Of a DNA stretch of 64,000 bases, positions 1-56,475 are shown in pieces. Both the position numbers and the translations under genes were made by a program. This stretch comes from Glandiceps talaboti. Its lineage: Eukaryota; Hemichordata; Enteropneusta; Spengelidae. A model generated the notes under the pieces. That model was not told the origin of the DNA and did no database searches. It worked only from the letters and a program-made list of their open reading frames with translations. Numbering within the stretch: position 1 is the first letter of the stretch; each line of letters begins with the position of its first letter. The stretch spans positions 5,738,001 through 5,802,000 of the forward strand of contig NC_135553.1 of NCBI RefSeq assembly GCF_964340395.1. The letters are read 5' to 3'.

Positions 1-2079
1 TATTTCTGGCAATCAATCAACTGTCTTCTCTTCTTTCTTGAATTTGCAAATTGTTTGTGTACATCACATGGGACTTACATTTGTTAGGCTATGTATGATC
101 ACTCTGTAGTGACAAGTAAAATGTAGTGCAGTGGCATCATAGATACAGCTAGTAGACAGACAAATAGCTGTCTACTGTGCAGTCACTAAGCAAGTCTTCT
201 GTTAGTCCTTCCAATATTTCATGACACAAAGTCATTATGCTACATATTCTTACTACAACACCATGTTCACACTTCTCATGCACAGTCAATCAATATAACT
301 TGCATACATTCATTACACATATTTCACCTTTTGTGTAATCTACGTGACCCCTGACATCATTCTAAACTTCAACTAAGCTAATTATTTCATAGGACATCAC
401 TCAACAAAACAGATGCATTAACACATTATATGGCATCCTAAAATCATCGTTTCGGGAATATGAGCAGTTTGGTTTAAAACCAAATAATGCCATTAAAACC
501 ATAGACATTAGAGATGTCTTCTTTATAAACGTCTATGATTAAACATGCAATCATTCATTGAACAAACAGAACCTTTCTTTTGATAGCAAGCTTGAAGCTC
601 AAACATCACCTTTTTATATACAAGAAACTTACTAGACTCAAGGCATGTAACCAGCCAAAGAATCTACAACTTTACTAATGATGTGACAAATCTAAATTTA
701 GTCCTTAAAGGAGATTTGTAGATGGCAGAAGTGAAAGTCAAACAGTACTTCACATGTTACTTCTTCTGGGCAGGATGTGCAGTGCCACCTGAACATCATG
801 TCAAAGGGTTAATAAGGAGAATGAGTGGGACTATTTCTTGTAATTATTGTTGTTCCATTCTGCTCTTCATTGTATGTTAAAGTTTACTGAACATCTTCAA
901 AATTGAACAGTTACCTTTATCAGAGATAAACTGACAATACTACATGTACACTTATCATACATCAAAGAGATGTTTGTCTGTGTAACATTCAGATGATGGT
1001 GGTGGAAAAAATAGATTTGTCCATTAAAACAGCATCATTTGCTAGCCCCTTTTGAAATTTTTAATTTATTCCTTCATATAAATGTCATGAAATTCTTGAA
1101 AATCAAACTGAATGTCATTCTAGGATTGTATCATTTGTATCACAGATGTCAAATGTTGAAATCTATTCTAAATTAAAAACTTCACTAGCTGTAACATTAA
1201 ATATTATTTTTTCAATGAGAGAAAATACCAACAAAACCAACCAACAAAATATTCACTGGAAATTGCTACAATACCAATAATTTGACATTACATATTATTC
1301 TAAGGTTGATTTTATCTGTAAGTAATATGGTAATGGGTAGAAATCATGATTTTGTTGGGATACTGATTTTCGGATGCAAACCCCCAAATCTATTTGATTT
1401 GATTTATTACACCATACTGTGTGTACAACTACAAATTATAAATTGTTTACCCACAGGTGATTCAATACTGTTCAGGATGAATGGTATTACATGTAAATCA
1501 GTTATATATATGAAAAAAAAAGCTGTTTAGAAAAACATTCCAGTTGCAGCTAGTATGCAGTTTTAAATGGGCACATCTCAAATAACACAGAATAATGCAA
1601 CGAAACAGCACCAGCATGCTTTAGGCATGGCTTCAATGAGTTTCATTAACAGTAGCAATCACCCTATTGAGTGTCTAATAGCTCTCATGTCAACTACATA
1701 GCATCACATCAGGAAATAACTTTCACCTCTTAGTTAATTATTGTCGATTGTAGCTGACATTCCTGTTAATGGCTTTTACAGTTCCAGTTGATGTATTTGA
1801 AACCATGACATGTTAAATTTATCAATATGCTTTCCCTGATAATTAAATGTGATACTGCCAAGTTTGTACTGTCCCAGTAGTTATCTTAGGTATGAAATGC
1901 ACATTCATATATTATTCACACCTTGATTAAAGCACTATACAAACATATGACAGCCCTTGGTTATGTTTCCTAACTCCTTGGCAAGCACAAAATCTTTGCT
2001 GCTTCTGTTAGGTACATGGGATTAATCTTTCATGCAACAACTTTTAGCTGTCTTATGAGGTCCATGGCAATTACAATGT

Positions 2080-2475
2080 ATACTACAACTATCAGTATAG
2101 ATGTCAGACTGTGGATGAATGAAACCTGTTACAAGTAGGGAAAGTAAACAACTGAATTGGATTAATAACACTTGGCACAGCATGTTGGAAGTACAGAGGA
2201 TTGTATTACATTTCATCATTTGATAGCAACAGATGTATGGCCACTTTATTTAATAGTTCATGTTCATAACAAATTTACAGTTCCCCTGGCATTTCATGTA
2301 CAGGTAAAGGGGCCATAAAAACTGTTCTTATCAATCCATGCAATGTAGTACTAGTTGCTGTTGTTCCAACATGCTGTGCCAAGAGCTATTAATCCAATTC
2401 AGTTGTTTACTTTCCCTGTTTGTAACAGGTTCCGTTTGTCCATGGTCTGATGTCGACAGTTGTATTACAGCTGGA
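2080..2475. repeat. Inverted repeat, foldback/MITE-like
   Basis: The left arm (about 2080-2219) read on the minus strand matches the right arm (about 2338-2475) over roughly 115 bp with a few differences. Shared words include CCAACATGCTGTGCCAA and TTTACTTTCCCT. The spacer is about 118 bp. Both arms show similar short open frames on opposite strands, which is a by-product of the inversion and not evidence of a gene. Confidence 0.7.
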
Positions 2476-2518
2476 CTAATAGGAATACAATTGTGGTTGA
2501 AGGACTTCACAACACTTA

Positions 2519-2930
2519 AACACCCAAATAAAGCATTCTCTCTCCTTGCCACAATTGTTTATGACATCTATATCAAGTGTAAAAGTATACCTTTACATTT
2601 CCTTTAATTATCAGCCTAGTGAGGTGTTTCTAAATAAATGTAATCAATTCTGTAAACAGTGTTACCAGTGCAAAGCACAAATTGGTCATAAAACCACAAG
2701 ATACTAAACATAGATGTCATAAGACATGAACATCTCACTTACAGTAATAGATAGTCACAGTTTGGGCCACTCTCATTATACTGTGTTTAATAGCTGACAA
2801 CACTGTTTATATATTGACTACAGTTGGAAAGACCACATGTTAGTCTTAAAATTACACCAGTGTTATTTTACACTGAATATGGATACTATAAACGATTGTG
2901 ATAAGAAGGGAAACCGCTTTAGTTGGGTGT
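2519..2930. mobile_element. MITE-like element, TIR family A copy 1
   Basis: Imperfect terminal inverted repeats of about 70 bp: 2519-2590, with AAGTGTAAAAGTATAC at its inner end, and 2863-2930, whose reverse complement begins ACACCCAACTAAAGC. The same arms recur in the element at 3343-3553, so this is a dispersed family and not a chance hairpin. No transposase is visible. Confidence 0.6.
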
Positions 2931-2964
2931 TCAGCACTGTAGCTGTTCAGCACTGTCGCTATAC

Positions 2965-3050
2965 AGAAACATGGTGGTATGAGGCTTGAACCAGCAAAAT
3001 TAGCGATTAAGAGTGAGCCACTTGAACCATCTAATCACCATCTCCCCTGG
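2965..3050 (-). mobile_element. Possible tRNA-derived SINE head
   Basis: On the minus strand a box-A-like segment (GATGGTGATTAGATGG) is followed about 45 bp later by a good box B (GGTTCAAGCC). The spacing fits an RNA polymerase III promoter of tRNA origin. No clear cloverleaf or target-site duplication was found, so this could be a decayed SINE or coincidence. Confidence 0.35.
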
Positions 3051-3342
3051 GCCCCCATGTAATTCTGTGTTTTAGTATTAACATGCCATGTCCCAAAGAG
3101 GTTTACAACAGTTTCAGCCTGTGATAGAGGGAAGACTACTAAGCTATTAAAGCAATGCTTCTAATGGCTTTACCTGTGATGAACCCTATGTATTTTATTC
3201 CATTGAAGACCTACATGTATGGTAGAGTGAATTTTATCAATAATACTCTGTATTTGCCCAACTTCTGTATATTGCCAGTGTCTGTCCCAAAGACGTTGCT
3301 AGAAATTCCAGACCTTCTATAGTAGGAACGATACTACAATGA

Positions 3343-3553
3343 TTAACACTGAAACAAAGCACTTTCTCTATGTGCTACACTCATAGCATTCATATCAAGT
3401 GTAAAAGTATACTGTTTCAATTGGTTTATTTACAAGCCTAGCAAATGGCCTTTCTAATGTGGTCAATTAGCAAATGACATAGTATACTTTTACACTTTAT
3501 ATTGATGCTATAAACGACTGTGGTACATGGAATAAATGCTTTACTTTGGTGTT
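3343..3553. mobile_element. MITE-like element, TIR family A copy 2
   Basis: The left arm 3343-3410 ends AAGTGTAAAAGTATAC and the right arm 3482-3553 starts AGTATACTTTTACACTT and ends ACTTTGGTGTTA. The arms are inverted relative to each other and related to those of the element at 2519-2930, but the spacer is shorter. It lies just downstream of DHX40 exon 5, inside the gene. Confidence 0.6.
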
Positions 3554-3690
3554 ATGGGTTGTAAATGAGGCTTTACCACCTACACTAGGCAAAACATTCC
3601 CACCGTACAACCTTGGCTTGCAAAATTAATACATGTATCTACCCCACAGGGATAATTCAACATGTTGGAAGTTAATAAGATTAGACTAAC

Positions 3691-21316
<17,626 letters not shown>

Positions 21317-21732
21317 GCTGATATGCTAGTTTGCTTCTTCTTTCTCACCTCCAATACATAAGTAGTTCCTGTACATAGAAACGCACTGGGCTGGTAACTA
21401 TGGCGGATTCATCCGCGTTAATTGAGTTGCACGTAAAGCGAAGTTGAATATTATTGTTACTATTAAAATTGAATGAAAGTATCATCTTTAATTATTGTAA
21501 TCGAGATTCTTGTTAAACGATTAGTGAAAAAAAGTTTGACGGCTGAATAAAAATATATTTTTGATAAGAACTATTGTCCGTCAGCTGAATCGCGTATGAA
21601 CTCGTTGTTATGACGAGGTGTTGCAGGGCTACTATGCTGACAACAAACAGTGTGCAGGAAACAACCTTATGACTTCCTTTGAACTCGAAGTTTGTGTAGT
21701 TATTTGAACGGCCCAAATGATCTGATAACAAG
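21317..21732. promoter_or_regulatory. Bidirectional promoter region, DHX40 / ERICH3-like gene
   Basis: Only 416 bp separate the ATG of DHX40 (minus, 21316) from the ATG of the plus-strand gene (21733). The interval is richer in CpG than its surroundings (for example near 21400-21440 and 21580-21620) and shows no TATA box in an obvious place. A shared head-to-head promoter is the simplest reading; transcription starts were not determined. Confidence 0.65.
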
Positions 21733-45479
<23,747 letters not shown>

Positions 45480-45790
45480 TTGTGGTAACCATCAGTAAAC
45501 AAACAAACACCAATACACAGAGACCAATGTAATCAGTGCCAAAAAATAATGAAGTTAAGGAGTACCAGTACAAATGGATGTCTTTCCTTTTCAATTTTGC
45601 AATAAGTCATGAATAGTTAAGATAATTATTACCCAAGTGTGGTGCTTATCACATGTCCAGACAAACTATCTTTGCTCGTTTTGAAACTCTGAATGTATAT
45701 TGAAAGACTTTTTTACTGTATATTTACTTTCATAATCTTTTTAATTTATCACTGTATGCAATGAATTTCTTTTTTTTAAATAAAACAAAC
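45480..45790 (+). terminator. 3' untranslated region with polyadenylation signal
   Basis: AATAAA at 45779-45784 lies about 300 bp after the stop codon of the ERICH3-like gene, followed by A-rich sequence. A second AATAAA-type site occurs near 45930. Use of either site is inferred. Confidence 0.5.
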
Positions 45791-46533
45791 AAAACATGTA
45801 AATTCTTCTTTGTACAAAAAAGAAATAACAAAAATAATACCACCATCAGAATAGACAGTTCAGCTTTTTTTCATTTTTGAAAGATTTCCATACTGAATAT
45901 TTTTCTTCAATACTAAATGATGCATTCTATAAATAAAATACCATATTTTTATTTAGCAGACCAAGTTTAACCCTCTCCCCTTTCAATACTCTAAGGTCTA
46001 AGGTAGAAAATCCAATTCAAAATGTGGGTCTCTACAAAAACCAAAACTTGCATGGAGGTACCTTAGTGTTTTTTTATGGTCATTTAAATGCCCTAAAGAA
46101 ATTGTATATTCAGATGGTATACTTGGTATAGAGTACCTGGACGAAAACTGTATACCATTCAACCAAAATATAGAAGAGTGAAATGTTATTCTAAATTCCA
46201 GAAAACTATTTTTTATTCAGATAGGATACAGTTATTTTAATGCGAATGTGTACATACAAACACTTCAAAGGTGTTAGTTAACCAAAATACTAGTCTACAG
46301 AAAAAGTGTTGATTTTTTGAGTTCAAATGTTGAGAGTGGTGGTAGTCATATTGACAGTATTCATAAATTGTTTAGCCAGCTTACGACACTTATGTAAATT
46401 ACTCCATTATCTGTGATATCCACACATGCTTGACCTGCTTTCTCTAGCAAGTTATTGTTATGGTTTGAAAATCACCCATCCAGTAAGCTTAGTCACAGTG
46501 AGGGAGTGATTAATTCAACGGGTTATGATCATT

Positions 46534-46623
46534 CAAATGAGTCATTGTGTAAATGAACACTTGCAAAAGTGATGTCTGTATGCATCACTTTTGCAAGTGT
46601 TCATTTACATAATAACTCATTTG
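46534..46623. repeat. 41-bp-arm hairpin
   Basis: Left arm 46534-46574 and right arm 46583-46623 pair over 41 bp with two mismatches around an 8-base loop. Core words are AACACTTGCAAAAGTGATG and its complement. It could be a small foldback element; a microRNA-like precursor is possible in shape only. Confidence 0.75.
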
Positions 46624-47498
46624 TTACCATAACATGTGTATATAGTGTGATAATGTACATGTAATTTACATGTAACTGTGTAAATTGATGCTGGTAATGA
46701 CTTTTAGGGATATGGCTAACTGTTCCAGTATTTTCAAACCATATAACAGACAAGCTGAGTATGAGACAAGTTATCCGAGTCAGTCATTCATTGCCGTAAA
46801 CAGGCTATCAATTGTTTGGTGTAAGTTTGTATAACAGTATTTGACAAATGACAATGTGTATTAGGAAAGTGTGTAGGATAAATTTTCTGTATCACTCTTT
46901 TTATATGCAGTGAAAGAGTAGGAAAAAAAAGCTAAGGAAAGAAGGTGAATTTCTCTTTCTAGATACATTTTATATATAGGAAACTTTTTAAATATCCATT
47001 TGTCTGACTTTGTAAAAGATGAGGAAGATAACTGTTATATCTTATGGAAATCAAACAATATCCCTCAGTGTAATAATACTACAGTTACAGATTTTACAAG
47101 ACATTGAATATGTTAATCAGGGTAGAACCTTTCAACCTATGTCACTTTAGGTCAAAGGTCACGATGAGTCAGATTCTTTCAGTTAAGTGTGAATCTTTAA
47201 AGAGTCATCTCTCTGTATATTTTATGTACATGCTTATGTTTTTCTCACCTGAAAGTTATTTTTTGAGTCAATTTTAATGATATGGTTTAGACCATTTTAC
47301 AGTAATGCAATACTTTGTTTGTAGGGAGTTTATACTATGTTTTTTTTTGGAGTTTGACTGTGACTGGGAGCACACCTTCCATTTTGATGTGACTTGTCTA
47401 TGGTTAGTACTGGTATGCAAAGTTAGATTATAATGGAGCAGTGTTACTCTATTTGATGCAAATTGTGTATATATATATTTGGATGTTATGAGTACTGG

Positions 47499-47546
47499 TT
47501 CTACCCTCAGACCACCATTTGTTTTAATAGTGGTCTGAGTTCTACC
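47499..47546. mobile_element. Palindromic micro-insertion with 7-bp direct repeats
   Basis: Perfect 10-bp arms CTCAGACCAC and GTGGTCTGAG (47506-47539, 14-base loop) are bounded on both sides by TTCTACC (47499-47505 and 47540-47546). The layout matches the element at 19766-19810, though the arm sequence differs. Confidence 0.55.
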
Positions 47547-49615
47547 ACAGACTGTCACCATGAAGTGAACCACCAAGGCCTATAATTCTACCAGTCTCAA
47601 TGATACAAAGTCTCCAAATTTTGAGATTATGTCACATTGTTTAAAATTTCACATGTATACTGGAAACACTTAGCTACTATATTGATTATAAATTTTATAC
47701 CATCAATTTATCATAGATAATTCTAAGCAATTTTATTTGAAAGTATCTTCTGTGGATCATTATTGGGTGCTATGAAATCTAGGAATGTTGCTTTTCAAAC
47801 GATTTCTTGCATGTTGTGTTGATGTGTTTTTGTGTGTGTATTAAAAAAAACACTATTTTATACCTTTTTTCTGTTAGTTATTGTCAAAAATCATCAGACT
47901 AAAATTCCAATCATGTATATTTGGGGCAAAATTGCATACCATCTATACTTATCAATGAATAAAATTCTATAAAGAAAGAGTTGTCACACAAAAATCACAC
48001 ACACGAACACCGAGATGAAATACAAAATATCTACTCTCACATTGTTATATATAGCTATCTGCCCACCAACAATTTGTGTAATATGTCAAGGCTTCCTGGG
48101 GAAAATATTGAACGAGAGCAACATTTCAAGATTTTCATTCCAGTGCAAAGAAATGGACAACTGAGTTTTAATATCAATTGCAATTAATCAATCTAGTAAA
48201 TTCATCATACGTATCAATAACTGGGATATTATAACGCTTGCACATATGGCGTATGTAGTTTTTCTGTAAATGTTATTTTCTTACTTTGTTGAAATGTATG
48301 TATAAATTTCTTGCTGTATACAATAAAAAAAGTAGTTTTTATGTAAATTTAAATTGTTTTTGCATTTGTTGAATGTTTGGTAGTATTCTCAAATGTTTCC
48401 TGTTTTGATCAATGAAGGAGGTTGTCGTCACTGGTGGTTGACACTTAGAATTCAGAGAGAATGATACACCTTTTAAGATTGACATGAATGAATGAATGAA
48501 TGAATGAATGAAAGAGCCAGTGAGTGGGTGAATGAATGAAGAAATTTTTTTGAGAAATCAAATAATATTTTTTGTCTGAAAACAATTATTCAGATCTTCT
48601 TTAGCTTTGGTGCTTCATATCTGACAACACAGCGATGGATCATTGTCATATATACACAGCTGGTGACATACACATAAATATATGATGCCGAATTCTTGGA
48701 GGGGGGGGGGGGGAGGACTCAATGTAAGAGATGTTATATAGACATGCAATTCTTCCGCTAAACATTTTAGGGTGTTGATTAGGGTTGGTAGTAAAAGTGG
48801 AAAAATAGGGTCATCATGCAGGTATGTGTCATGGTCCCTCAATATGTCTAAGAAAGGGAAGTGTATAATTTTAGACTCAGTTAGACTAAAATGGGGTTTG
48901 GGGTTTAATGTTAGGGCTATATACCCTACCAAACAAGTAGGCGAGTGCCCCTCCACTGCGCTCCCTCTGTCCACCCTCCCAAGATCTGATAACATGTACA
49001 CACATTGTTGTGATGACAACAGATCTGATGACAATCACATACAGTACCTACATCGGATCATGGTAGGATGTACAGCTACAGACTCAATTGCATAGACCTT
49101 GTGATGTAGAATTGCCACTGTGCAAAACTGAATATCTCTTTAAAATAATCAATTTTGCAATCAGTAATGGAAATCCTCCATTATTCATAATTTGGCAAAG
49201 GTTGTGGTGTAGTGATATCGATATTGTGTGTATTCTGAACACACTGTGTACCGCCCTCAAACCAGTCACCCTTAAAAGTTTTACATCTTATCACAAAAGC
49301 TCTTCAATATCGTCATGTCTGAAGCACTAGAGGTATATTTAGTAAATATAGACGTCGAATAGACGCTATTACCTACTAGAGTCACACCCCAGTCGTGCAG
49401 AAGAAATCCCGAGGATATCCCTATGACGTAATGCGCAAAATACTTGCGCAAAACTATCCGTCGCCATTGAAGGATTTCCCTTGTGCCTTGCATACTGCGT
49501 ACACACATGTAGTGCTTGATGATATCTTGATCGTGAACCAACCACGTGGTAATATGGAATAACAAATGGACAACGACAAACTTACTTGACGTTACGTACT
49601 AGTAAAAACCGAAAC

Positions 49616-53388
<3,773 letters not shown>

Positions 53389-54300
53389 ATTAGTAGGAAA
53401 TGTAATTCAAGATATTTTAGTACAAAGTATTGATATAACACAATTTGAGAAATGGTGCCTTTTTATCGTAGTTAATAAATGAAATAATAAATGAAATAAA
53501 TGTAATTGTGTCTCCAGGTTCACCATGGATACTTCACACACAAATATATGTATTTAATTATTTTTTATTTTTTTATTTATTTATTTATTCATTTATTTAT
53601 CTACCAATCATTAAGTCTGCATATCCACTACACCATTCTACAAACCTTTGCAGTTTTCCTCAAAACATATACAAATTATTTCAAAATTCACACAAATCAA
53701 TTTTCAAACCAACATTCATTTATTGTTACCCATAGACTGAATGCGTTGTCATGTCAACACTTGTTTAGCAAATGAGTTCCAACAATGACAGATATTTCTA
53801 TGTTCAATAACCCCTCTATTCTGTGAAATCCACCCTACTGCAAAGAGTACACATATCTGAAATGATTATTTGTTATCTTAAAACTGTACACATACATCAC
53901 CTGTGGGTAAATGTATTTGTGTAGTGGTGCACATAGTGTAATGCAATATATGCAATCAAATTGATTTTAGGGCCCATCCCAAAAATTAGCACCTCCAATG
54001 AATCAAGATGTCAACAGTAATACTATTTATAGATAAAATAGACCTCCAATTGACATGCTAATAGTTAATTATTGGTATTTTAATGTTCAGTGAATATTTT
54101 GTTTGGTTGTCTGATTGAAAAACTAATGTCCCAGTTCTAGCTAGTGTAGGACTTGGCCAAACATGTCTGATTCCAATACATGTCTTATTACAGGACAGTT
54201 TATATGGTATAACACAAATACTACTTATGATCTGTATGTAGTGATTACTTGCACTATCAAAGTCTTAATTTACATAAATTTACATTGATGATAGCAGGTG
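53389..54300. other. Tail-to-tail interval between TEFM and COX19
   Basis: It contains the TEFM polyadenylation signal and presumably the COX19 3' untranslated region on the minus strand. A TTTA-rich tract occurs at about 53560-53600. Nothing else was recognised. Confidence 0.6.
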
Positions 54301-54476
54301 TCATGATTTTTCCTTGCCAGTGCTGTGTTTATCTTGGAGATCAGCATATCCCAATTTACTGAGAGGTTCTTTGGCCATCAGTTCACTGCAATAGAAAGAT
54401 GTACACGATATACTTTCACTGGCAATGGATATATTAACCATCTATAGTGAAAATGTGATCTTATAGAACGGAGTAC

Positions 54477-54537
<61 letters not shown>

Positions 54538-56475
54538 TATGTATGTATGTATGTATGTATGTATGCATGGATGGATGGATGGATGGATGGATGGATGGAT
54601 GGATAAATGGATGGATGGATGGATGGATGGATGGATGCATGCATGCATGTATGTATGTATGTATGTAGGTATGAGAATTTGTCTATGAGAATTAAGATAC
54701 GTTTCATGCCATCCTATTTACCAACACAACACATCATTTGCTCATAAAGAAGTGAGTATAGAGGGCGCTATAACATGAACAAAAACATATACACACACAA
54801 CTTTAACACACTGAATGCACCCAACTATATTACCACAGACAGATAGTATATTGCATAGACATGGACGAATTGTCAATGCAATATACCATCGTAATATGTT
54901 TTTAAAATCTGAACATGTACTAAACGAAATTGCAAATGTCAAAATACAGGATAAGTTTAGCATATATTTATCAGTATCATTATCAAGGCATGACTGTCTG
55001 TGTATTGAGCATAAAAGGACTTTGGAGTGTTGTCAGTAAGGGTTGTATGTTAACACCAATCTTGACTTTGAATCCATGCAGTAACTTATAAGATAAAAAG
55101 ATGACATCATCACATACACATTTGGATTAATCATACTGATATGTTCTGGTAGACAACTTACTGATCCATTCTACACTGCATGTAACATTTTGCTTCTTCT
55201 CGACATTCACTATTCTGAAATCTGTTCTTTCGTAAACATTTCATGTATAAATCCATAGATTCTTTGCATTCTCCTGCAATGAGAAAAAAAATCACATTCT
55301 AAAAATGGATCCTACAACCATACAGTCTATGTGCAGTACATTTATGTGGAGTCATGATGGGTGAATGGTTAGCGTGACCGGCTTGGAATCTACAGCTTGC
55401 AGGTTCGAGCCCGGTTGATGCCTGCTGTTTGTTTCTGAGTGGCTAAAGTCCTTGGGCAAGATTTGAACCACGACTGTGCCTCAGTCAACCCAGCTCTATA
55501 ATTGGGGACCTGGTAGGACATAGGTTGCAATGTGAAGGCTTTAATCCTATGTGCTGAAATGGCTGCAATGGATTGTATGCTCCCCGGGGAGTTGAGGAAG
55601 ACTAAAGGGCTGTTGTGCCGTTCTGATCCGAGCCAGGGGTAATAATTGTAAAGCGCTTTTGAGCATGGAGTGGGAAAGCGCTATATAAGAACACAACATT
55701 ATTATCATTATAGAGACTGATGACATTGAAGTACAAAATGCTTTGCTAACATTTAGCATAGCAAAGTGATACTGCAAACTATTTTCAATTTCTTTCCCAA
55801 GAGTACTGTTTTCTACAAACAAGGTAACAAGAACTGTCATGGTTTTGAAGCACCTGCTTGATATATAAAATATATTCAAGTTATTCAACTTACTGTTTTT
55901 GACATTGGCCAAGGTGGTTTACATTGTAAACCACTTTGGCCAATGTCAAAAAACAGTAAGCTCAGAGACTTGGATATCTGCTTGACAATGCAAGCAACTA
56001 TTCAACCTGATATCCAAGACTCTGTCTGAGCTATGAATTGATGACAATCTGTTTAATTCATATAAATGTCAATGACCTGATTATCACGACAGTAACACTC
56101 CGTCCCCAACTGACTTCTGACAAGCAACTTTTGGAACTATACATGTATCATATACGCTCTATACAACTTACAAGAAGACAATCAAGTTTTTATGGGGTAC
56201 ATTCAAGTAAAATTGTTGTTGTAGACAAAGAAAATAAGTAAGAAATACTACACGTCCCTACGGTGTTCATGTAAATGTACATTCGTATGTGCATAGGCCT
56301 AGGGTACCGGGTATACGGTTTGTGTTTCTTGTTGACGTGTTCGTTTCTTGTAAACAAACGGGGTCCCCTATGATTACGTGCTACTTTCACACCTACCGTC
56401 ATGGTCGATAGGAAAGCTACCCTTTGCCGGTGCTCTTGGAGTGAAACTCTTCTGGCCAAAGTTCATTGCAGACAT
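54301..56475 (-). CDS. COX19: COX19, cytochrome c oxidase assembly factor (twin CX9C)
   Basis: Reconstructed from three short exons, in coding order 56397-56475, 55162-55273 and 54301-54385, giving 91 residues (human 90). COX19 is a small soluble protein of the mitochondrial intermembrane space and cytosol that acts in copper delivery to cytochrome c oxidase, working with COX11. Seen: the N-terminus [20 protein letters not shown] and then FPIDHDGECK, matching the family; a CHCH fold with two CX9C motifs, [11 protein letters not shown] and [11 protein letters not shown]; and a C-terminus reading [12 protein letters not shown], close to the family's EPLEKLGF block. Introns are in phases 1 and 2 with GT-AG borders. 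Intron 2 carries the GT/ATGG microsatellites and intron 1 a SINE and two hairpins, which makes a tiny gene span 2.2 kb. Confidence 0.95.
54481..54670. repeat. (GT)n-(ATGT)n-(ATGG)n compound microsatellite
   Basis: A GT run (54481-54535), then ATGT, ATGG and ATGC tetranucleotides to about 54670, in COX19 intron 2. It makes spurious Cys-Val and Ile-His-Pro-Ser frames. Confidence 0.97.
55355..55711 (+). mobile_element. tRNA-derived SINE, well preserved copy
   Basis: Box A region GGTGAATGGTTAGCGTGACC, then box B GGTTCGAGCC about 45 bp later, as in a tRNA promoter. A body of about 230 bp follows, then a tail reading GTAAAGCGCTTTTGAGC...GGGAAAGCGCTATATAAG and ending in ATTATTATC-type repeats. A second, older copy is at 13368-13650. 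The tail resembles the 3' end of the LINE remnant at 62465-62860. It is inside COX19 intron 1 on the opposite strand. Confidence 0.85.
55889..55960. repeat. 72-bp near-perfect palindrome
   Basis: Arms of about 35 bp (55889-55923 and 55925-55960) pair almost completely; the core is TTGGCCAAGGTGG...CCACTTTGGCCAA. A second hairpin follows at once, 55960-56031, with arms GCTCAGAG-ACTTGGATATC and the complementary GATATCCAAGACTC...CTGAGC. Together they look like one foldback insertion in COX19 intron 1. Confidence 0.75.

Larger units (their letters stand above)
1..3690. other. DHX40 intron 5 (partial), repeat-rich
   Basis: This stretch lies 3' of the last visible DHX40 exon on the minus strand. 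I see no exon in it. It holds several inverted-repeat elements, listed separately, plus ordinary AT-rich sequence. Short reading frames here arise inside the inverted repeats and show no family resemblance. Confidence 0.6.
45791..49615. other. Intergenic stretch between the ERICH3-like gene and TEFM
   Basis: No gene recognised. It contains a 41-bp-armed hairpin (46534-46623), a palindromic micro-insertion (47499-47546), an (AATG)n run at 48486-48515 and a G run near 48701-48712. Short frames on both strands near 48600-49560 lack any recognisable domain. Two TGCGCA-type motifs near 49431-49450, upstream of TEFM, could bind an NRF-1-like factor, but that is weak. Confidence 0.5.

Noticed and set aside
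2022-2607. Similar short Cys/Leu-rich frames on opposite strands (2022-2219 minus and 2338-2607 plus)
   Set aside because: They are the two arms of one inverted repeat, not a gene pair.
49281-49565. 94-codon minus-strand frame upstream of TEFM
   Set aside because: No recognisable domain; overlaps the likely TEFM promoter region.
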